This document shows, one piece after another, positions 58,144 to 64,000 of a stretch of DNA of 64,000 nt. The translations under genes and the position numbers were made by a program. Under the pieces are notes generated by a model that saw only the letters and a program-made list of their open reading frames with translations, had not been told where the DNA came from and did not search any database. Origin of the DNA: Tillandsia leiboldiana (taxonomy: Eukaryota; Streptophyta; Magnoliopsida; Poales; Bromeliaceae); assembly GCA_029204045.2 (NCBI GenBank), contig JAQNDB010000101.1:78443-142442 (forward strand), written 5' to 3'. Within the stretch, counting starts at the first letter, position 1. The number at the start of each line of letters is the position of its first letter.

Positions 58144-58683
58144 CACCCGTCGTGGTGTCTTTTCCCCAGGGACTTCTGCTCCTGTTCCTGTGCTCCTGTT
58201 GCTTATCCTTCTGACCGAGGCGAGGGAGTCGCGAGCTAGTTCCCTACCCGTCGTTGGAGTGTAGCGGTACCCCTTCAGAGGAGAGCTTCAGTAGATTAGT
58301 TTACTTCTTTTTCCTCTGTTGAGTGACCTTTGTTGTGAGGTATAGAGTTGTACTTTATTTTACAGTTTGAGGGATTGATGTAGTGAGGATATTTGTATTG
58401 AGAGCTTGTACACTGATGTTTTTGGAGATATCTCCCTTTTGAGTTTTGTATCAGAGGACTTTTTATACGATCGTATTTGGGAGATGGATATTGTATTTAT
58501 TTTCGGTTGTGCAGTGTTTGGATTTCAGTTTTAGTAGTTTACTTTCAGCTCTGATATCTGTATACTGTAGTTGATTCTTTCTGCAGGTTAGACGCTTCGT
58601 CTGTGTGGCAGTTTCCGTACAGATGGTGGATCTGTTAGTGAGCCCGGGTCGCAGTTTCGACCCCGGGGCGTGACAGATTAGAG

Positions 58684-58695
58684 TGGTATCAGAGC
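58684..58695 (+). other. Primer-binding site of V
   Basis: TGGTATCAGAGC, 8 nt after the LTR end. Confidence 0.92.
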
Positions 58696-58832
58696 CTAGG
58701 TTGTAGGTCGTGGTGGACTTAGAAACCCTAGGCTTGTGGTTGGACATTAGGATAACTACGTGAGAGTCGTGACTTTTAGCGAGAGTCCTGATTGAGATTT
58801 TACCTCTCCCATGAGACGGGATGAGTGTTTGG

Positions 58833-58898
58833 CATGTTTACTTTCCCCAAGCGATTATGTTGGCTGCGACAACATAATACTATGGAATGGATGACATG
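58833..58898 (+). ncRNA. Leader stem-loop of V
   Basis: ATTATGTTG/CAACATAAT with loop GCTGCGA (one base shorter than in Y). Outer pairs CATGT/ACATG and TTCC/GGAA. Core starts 172 nt from the primer site. Confidence 0.6.
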
Positions 58899-59129
58899 TC
58901 TTAGACTCTCGCTGGTTTGGGTCTTATGGTTGTTGTGTCCTGACGTTTGTTGTTGTGCAGTGGACTACGATACTCCTGAGACGTCGTGTTGTGAAGAGGA
59001 CACACCCCGCATCTGATGAATACCCGAGCAGCGGGATGCAGAGCTATCAGAGCAGGGCGAGACCCAAGAGTTTGTGTGTTGAGATAGTTTCCCACTTTAA
59101 CCGAGAGGGGCCGAATCCCTGAACGGTAA

Positions 59130-59310
59130 AGGATCGAGAACTTCGATAGGCTGGGCCTAGGGTCTGTTCTTGTTTGATTGGGGTTCTAGGCACCGGTCTA
59201 TCGGGATTTTCGGATCTTTGCCGCGTCAGTCGGTCCTTCTCGCCTATGAGTGGGGTGTTGTTGTGGGAGCCGTTTGGAGTGACGGCGGTCCCAGCTGTGT
59301 AGATACTTTC
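59130..59310 (+). repeat. Y-LTR-like segment inside V internal region
   Basis: Matches the Y LTR around 16640-16790 (cttcgataggc, ctgttcttgtttgat, gggagccgtctgg blocks). It lies between leader and gag, where no LTR sequence belongs. Confidence 0.65.
59144..59203 (+). ncRNA. 13-nt-loop hairpin, copy 6 (V internal)
   Basis: Loop GTTCTTGTTTGAT at 59166-59178. Apical stem GCCTAGGGTC/GGGTTCTAGGC and outer stem CGATAGGC/GTCTATCG, paired through G-U wobbles where it differs from copy 4. Confidence 0.65.
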
Positions 59311-59311
59311 C

Positions 59312-59871
59312 ACTGGCCGAGCTACCAGATGGATACACTGCCCCTGGTCGAGTTACCAGGTGGGCACATGCCCCTGGCAGAGTTACCAGGTGGGCACATG
59401 CCCTGGCCGAGTTACCAGGAGGATACTTTCCACTGGCCGAGCTACCAGATGGATACACTGCCCCTGGTCGAGTTAACAGGTGGGCACATGCCCCTGGCCG
59501 AGTTACCAGGTGGGCACATGCCCTGGCCGAGTTACCAGGAGGATACTTTCCACTGGCCGAGCTACCAGATGGATACACTGCCCCTGGTCGAGTTACCAGG
59601 TGGGCACATGCCCCTGGCCGAGTTACCAGGTGGGCACATGCCCTGGCCGAGTTACCAGGAGGATACTTTCCACTGGCCGAGCTACCAGATGGATACACTG
59701 CCCCTGGTCGAGTTACCAGGTGGGCACATGCCCCTGGCCGAGTTACCAGGTGGGCACATGCCCTGGCCGAGTTACCAGGAGGATACTTTCCACTGGCCGA
59801 GCTACCAGATGGGTACATACCGCTGGCCGAGTTACTAGGTGGGTACATGCCCTGGTTGAGTTATCAGGTGG
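59312..59871 (+). repeat. Minisatellite with 120-bp higher-order unit
   Basis: Monomers of about 30 bp around CTGGCCGAGTTACCAGGTGG, grouped in 120-bp units of four distinct monomers. Four full units plus a partial one, nearly identical to each other. Related to the Z' minisatellite (36920-37330, opposite strand). Confidence 0.92.
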
Positions 59872-59902
59872 TTGCTTTAGCGAGATTGAGATGGTCTGAC
59901 AG

Positions 59903-60745
59903 GACGCCGAGATTTGGTGGCGTCGAGTTCGTCCTGTGGGACTACCTGAAGCGCAGTTGTTGACTTGGAACCAGTTTCGTGCTTTGCTGCTCAGGTCCTT
60001 CTTTCCTGACAGTGTAAGCAGAAATTGGAAGGGGATCTTAGACTCCTGCAGCAGGGGAGTCGACCTCTTTTGGAGTATGTTCGCGAGTTTTGCGATTGTT
60101 GAGCCGCGTACCCCATGTCGCCTGGATGAGGCCCAGGAGGTTGAGCTAGTTGAGAAATGACTGCATCGGAATATCTATCACTTGGTGTATTCTCGGCGGG
60201 TGCCGACGTTAGATGCAGCGATTGAGCATGCTTAGCGGGTTGACCGAGGATCAGTGATCATGTCAGAGATAGACGGAGCGCCAGGGACCAGCTCCGGGGA
60301 GAGGCATCCAGTGCCGCCTGAGTTTGGACAGTCGAGTAGATCGAGACCCCGGGGCCGCCACGATTCCAGTCTGAGGGTCGTGAGTCTCAGAGGAGACAGA
60401 GACCAGGAGGTTCTCCACAGCCGGTGTATCAGCAGCAGCGGGATGACTGTGTCTTTTGTGGTGGTCTGCATTCTGCGCCGTAGTGTGACCACAGGCAGGA
60501 AACAGATCATGGTCTTGTCCTAAAACGGGATCATCAGTCGCTTGGGCAGCTTCGGCTCCTCCTCCTCCGCCCTTCCAGACAGGCGGAGCTTCGACAGGTT
60601 ATGGCGAGATAGTTGGGGCCACTTCTTCGCGGCAGTCCGACGGACGACCACCCCCGAGCGGGAGCGTCTATGTCGCACAGGATGAGGATTCGGGGGCAGC
60701 TAGCCACGTGGTGGCAGGTATTAATCTTATCTCCCCTACACGCAC
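59903..60745 (+). pseudogene. gag: Ty3 gag remnant of V
   Basis: Starts abruptly after the minisatellite with the gag core (EIWWRRVRPVGLPEAQLL, then FRALLLRSFFPDSV). A frameshift near 60015 moves the match to QKLEGDLRLLQQGSR, followed by stops. Farther on a knuckle remnant CVFCGGLHSAP-stop-C remains around 60443-60490, equivalent to the first knuckle of Y. The N-terminal half of gag is absent. The expected start codon after the leader reads ACG instead of ATG (near 58969). Not translatable. Confidence 0.8.
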
Positions 60746-61031
60746 TTGAGCGTTATCTGTTACCGGAGCATCACATTCATTTTTTTTCTGTAGGGCATTT
60801 GCATTGTTGTATGGGCTAGAGATAGGACCCTTAGCTTGTGCTCGTGAGGTTCAGATACCTGATCACGTGTTGCACATAGATGGGTGTTATTGGTTCTGCC
60901 CAGTGCAGTTGGGGCCCTGGTTTTTGCCTGTTGATCTTTTGGCCCTTCCTCAGCTCCGGAATTTCGAGGTAGTGTTGGGTATAGTACTGTGAGGATCTGA
61001 GGCCTTGATGCTTGAGTGATACCACACCGTT
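60746..61031 (+). pseudogene. Aspartic protease remnant of V, catalytic Asp replaced
   Basis: From 60759 to 60992 one frame encodes VTGASHSF, then GLEIGPLACAREVQIP and LPQLRNFEVVLG, typical of the Ty3 retropepsin region. The active-site DTGAS is VTGAS, because the Asp codon is GTT. A TGA lies four codons before it and a stop follows LGIVL. The domain is cut at the next conserved segment by the Y2 LTR. Confidence 0.8.
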
Positions 61032-61356
61032 TGTAGAGACCCCGAACCCCGTGCGGCTTTCCTGGTGAATCCACTGTTTACAACACCTAGTGCTGGTGTA
61101 TCTGGTCCATGGTGCATCAAGTGGATGCCACAGATGGACCCAGTGTGTGATCTTTACTGTGTTGGCTTTCGGCTGCATTTGCCGAAATTTTTATAAGGAT
61201 TTAGGCCAAACAGAGGTTGGAATTGGATTCAGCACGGAAAAACGCTTGAGAACGGCTATTTGCTTGTTAAATTTGGAGTCCGGATGACCAAAATCGGGCT
61301 TCCGGAAGTTTTCGGGACTTTTTGGTGCACGGGGGTGTCGGTGGACCGCCGGCTGC

Positions 61357-61377
61357 CACGTGGCGGCCTGTAATTGG
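61357..61377 (+). promoter_or_regulatory. ERSE-I element in Y2 U3
   Basis: CACGTG-N10-ATTGG. Further G-boxes at 61438, 61539 and 61621 are followed after 10 bp by degenerate CCAAT halves (ATTTG, TTTGG, AGTGG). Confidence 0.65.
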
Positions 61378-62008
61378 CCGGTTCGCGACGTTCGGTCCAC
61401 GGAGCGGCGCGGCCGGGTGCATGAGCCCGGCGTAGGACACGTGGCAGGCGGGGATTTGCTGGCCTTTAATGTGCGGTTCACTGAGTTTGACCGGCGGGTG
61501 CACGGTTTGAGCGCCGGTGCAGGAACCCTGGGCGGGACCACGTGTCGGTCTCCGTTTGGCGGGCGCTGGGGGCTCGGTCCACGTAGCTCCCCGCGCGGGT
61601 GCATCGACCCGGCGCAGGGACACGTGGCGGCAGCTGAGTGGCGGGCTCAGTTCGCGCGGCGCACGCAATGCGTGGGGACCCGCCTCGGGACAGTGGACGC
61701 ACAGGGGGGCGCTGACGCGGCTGTCGGCCGCACTCGAGTGCGCCACGCGTCGCAACGCGAGCGGTGGCCGTACTCGAGTGCGCCACGCGTCAGCGTGCGG
61801 TTGGTGGGCCGTACCTACCCCGCTGACCGTGGGACGGACGCGTGGCGCTCTGCGGGTCGTCGGCGCCGCTGTTCCCTGTTGCGGGGTGACGTGGCGTCAC
61901 CTGGGGGTTTCGGGCGCGTCGGACGGGGCCTGTCCGACCGAATTTCCGGGCGCAAGGCGCCCGGATCTTGCGCCCGGAAACCCGGCCCACTTGTGTTTTG
62001 GCCCAGCC

Positions 62009-62016
62009 TATAAATA
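62009..62016 (+). promoter_or_regulatory. TATA box of Y2 LTR
   Basis: TATAAATA within GCCTATAAATAGGC. Confidence 0.75.
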
Positions 62017-64000
62017 GGCTTGTGGGCTTCTTTTGAGCTTTTTTTTCTCTTCTTTTCCCTGTGAGGCCTTCAGAGGAATTCTTCCCCACACCGAGCTCTA
62101 CTCTTTGGAGGAATTTGAGGATTTTCGGAGGCACGCATCCCGAGGCTAACTATTTTACGGCGCGGCGCGACGCTTGTTCATCTTCGACCCGCTTCGTCCC
62201 TCTGCAGTGTTTGGGCTCTCCCGACTCACCCCGACCTCCTTTTTCGACGATTTTTGCGCCATCGGATTCTAGACAGGTAGGACTTCAACTCCTGTGTTTT
62301 GAGCTACCTCGATTTCCGTGATGATCTTAGAGTTTTCCGAGCTCCCTTTTGACCCCTTTTTCTTCGCGGATATTTGGACAGCACTGCGGTGTTCTTGCTG
62401 TAGCTTTGCGCACAGGCATCGGATCAAGACGATTCAAAAGGCAAAATTCATCTACTCTTCGCAAGGAATCTCCTGGATTTTTCTCAGATTTTTCTGGATT
62501 GTGCACGAAGGTGAGAATCTCCTTTTCCTGCGGTTTGTTGTTACAGGAATTTGGTACAGTTTGGTTTGGGGGTGCTTCCCTTGCCGGATTTTTATCTCAG
62601 CGTAGAGGACTCCGTTTTGGACGTGCAGGTACTTGTTTCGAAGCTATCGACGCGTAGAACACCGGGGTATTTTATCTGGAATTTATCGAGCACTTTCTGC
62701 AGGTGAATTATTGGCATCTCTGTGGCTGAATTTTCAGCATGGTTTCTCTTGGCAGATTTTGGGTGTTAAGCGTTTTTGTAACCTTGTGTTGTACCCAGGG
62801 GCTGTTGGGCTGTGCTGGACCTGTTAGTTTTGGTGTTGCAGTTTTCCTGGTATTATCAGCTGTAGGACTTGGACTGATCAGCGCATCAGGTGGGTGACCT
62901 CTTTTCAAGATCAGCGGACTGTGGACTAATTCTAACTTTAGGGACTTGCATGTTTTAATGTTTGATGTCCAGCATGCTAGAAGGCGTGTATTGATGTTCC
63001 TGTTATTGTTAGATGATCCTGTGATTATTCTTGCTCCCTAAGCTGTTGATTATTAATATTCTTGCTCCCTAAGCTGTTTATTATTATTATCTTGCTCCCT
63101 ACAAGCTGTTGTTTATTATTTATCTTGGAACTTGACCTAGCACCACTGTCACATGTTGCATGTTCAGCCAGACTGTAGAAGACCTCAACTTGGGCTAGGT
63201 TTTATTGCTCTAGACATTCCCACGTCACTTTTCTGTATATCACTCTGGACTTAGAGTTCTCCTCGCCCAAGTAGTGGGTCGAGAGGTCGGATTATTGTGG
63301 GATGCTTTTACACTCGTGTCTGGGGACCGAGTGGAGTTGTTAGCAGTCTGTAGACCAGGTTTCCTTGGGAAAGTGACTTGGGTTGTAGATTTGAGATCTT
63401 GAGAGCTATTTTGAGTGACAGTGAGTCTCGGCTGTGCAGTTTTCCAGCCTGTGTGTGAGACAGTGTTCCTTTGGTTTCGGTCGATCTTGTTGATCGAGGA
63501 TTTGGATTATAGCCTGCATGAGCCACATTTGAGCTCGACAGAGATGCGCGGATACTTTCCTCGGTGGGGTCGCTCCCCTCGAGAGCCACTCCGGAGTTGG
63601 GCCTGTTCTTCTATCGCGACTTGTCGACGCAGTGTTCCCTCTGGCTGGGCCAGTTAGTGGCAGTCACGGACACAGTCCCTCTGGCTGGGCCAGTTAGTGG
63701 CAGTCACGGACGCCCTACGTAAGTCCGGTCCCCCGGGACGTGACGGCAGTAGGTAGGCGCAGGTTTGACTGGACCCGATGCGGCAGTCAGTTGAGATTGG
63801 GTGATTCGAGTCGAGAGCTAGTTGTAGCATCATGTTCTTTCTGCCCCACTTTTGAGCATCTAGATAGAGGCATAGTAGCTGTAGAGATTACTTTACCAGC
63901 TTTTCCCTTTCCGCACTGCATTGTTACTTTTGCCTCTAGTGGACTTAGTGGGCAGACCGTCGGGCTTGTTGGCGGCACCCACTGAGAACTACTTGGAGTC

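Larger units (their letters stand above)
55291..58675 (+). repeat. 5' LTR of V (3385 bp), mosaic
   Basis: Starts TGTGAGGTCCCGG and ends CCCCGGGGCGTGACA. The first part resembles the array LTR, the middle the X repeat block, and the part from about 56870 the Y LTR. No TATA box is visible; the region before the GTAGGT site at 56342 is pyrimidine-rich. CACGTG-N10-ATTCG lies at 55933-55953. Confidence 0.85.
55291..61031 (+). mobile_element. Ty3-type element V, partial and degraded
   Basis: 5' LTR, primer site, leader, an LTR-like segment with minisatellite, then gag and protease remnants, cut by the Y2 LTR. CTTTA (55286-55290) precedes it; its right end is outside the window or lost. The leader is clearly homologous to that of Y. 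Confidence 0.8.
61032..64000 (+). mobile_element. LTR of a Y-related family (Y2), right end outside window
   Basis: Starts TGTAGAGACCCCG and matches the Y LTR throughout (CACCTAGTG.TGGTGT, GATGCCACAGATGGACCC, tagcctgcatgagcca). Inserted in the V protease region; CCGTT precedes it. U3 has CACGTG-N10-ATTGG, TATA box and donor-like CAG|GTAG at 62277. It could be a solo LTR or the 5' LTR of an element continuing to the right. Confidence 0.8.

Noticed and set aside
1..64000. Host genes, tRNA or rRNA genes
   Set aside because: All stretches are accounted for by LTR elements. Primer sites resemble tRNA-iMet ends but no tRNA body is present.

Overview
This window looks like plant nuclear DNA made almost entirely of LTR retrotransposons inserted into one another. 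I see no host gene, tRNA, rRNA or CRISPR array. The plant assignment rests on a SIRE/Maximus-like Ty1/Copia element, several Ty3-type families with a tRNA-iMet primer site (TGGTATCAGAGC), LTRs of 3.3-4.7 kb starting TG and ending GGGGCGTGACA, and plant-type TATA boxes and splice-like sites. The species cannot be named. Lineage names come from motif recognition, not from a search.

Layout. (1) 1-8444: a minus-strand Copia element with broken gag and pol and an extra 3' ORF, inserted in 8445-8942, the end of a Ty3-type LTR (family W'). (2) 8943-17737: plus-strand Ty3 element Y. Its 5' LTR was split by W', its gag was hit by a solo Copia LTR just after the start codon and has one in-frame stop, and reverse transcriptase, RNase H and integrase are gone. 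(3) 17738-19848: element W (LTR end, weak primer site, 333-codon gag), itself broken by Y on the left and X on the right. (4) 19849-55290: element X, with 4.7-kb LTRs and a 2.17-kb internal region without coding capacity. (5) 22107-46602: a 24.5-kb tandem array sits inside the 5' LTR of X. It has four LTRs and three internal regions of exactly 2159 bp, on the minus strand, bounded by one 5-bp duplication (ATAAG). Its third LTR holds a 3.76-kb solo LTR, Z' (36214-39971, duplication CTCGC). (6) 55291-61031: element V, inserted in the 3' LTR of X, with a mosaic LTR, gag remnants and a protease whose catalytic Asp codon is now Val. (7) 61032-64000: a Y-related LTR (Y2) inserted in V.

How the parts work. 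All coding parts are retroelement gag/pol remnants; no element in the window appears autonomous. Yet several families share non-coding signals that outlast sequence divergence. These are U3 elements of the form CCAAT-N10-CACG (the plant ER-stress element ERSE-I), a leader stem-loop at a fixed 172-175 nt from the primer site, hairpins at the LTR end with compensatory changes, and a long stem-loop with an invariant 13-nt apical loop whose stems differ between copies but stay complementary. These RNA and promoter signals, with the single-duplication tandem array, are the most interesting content. They were all read by eye and have not been computed or searched.
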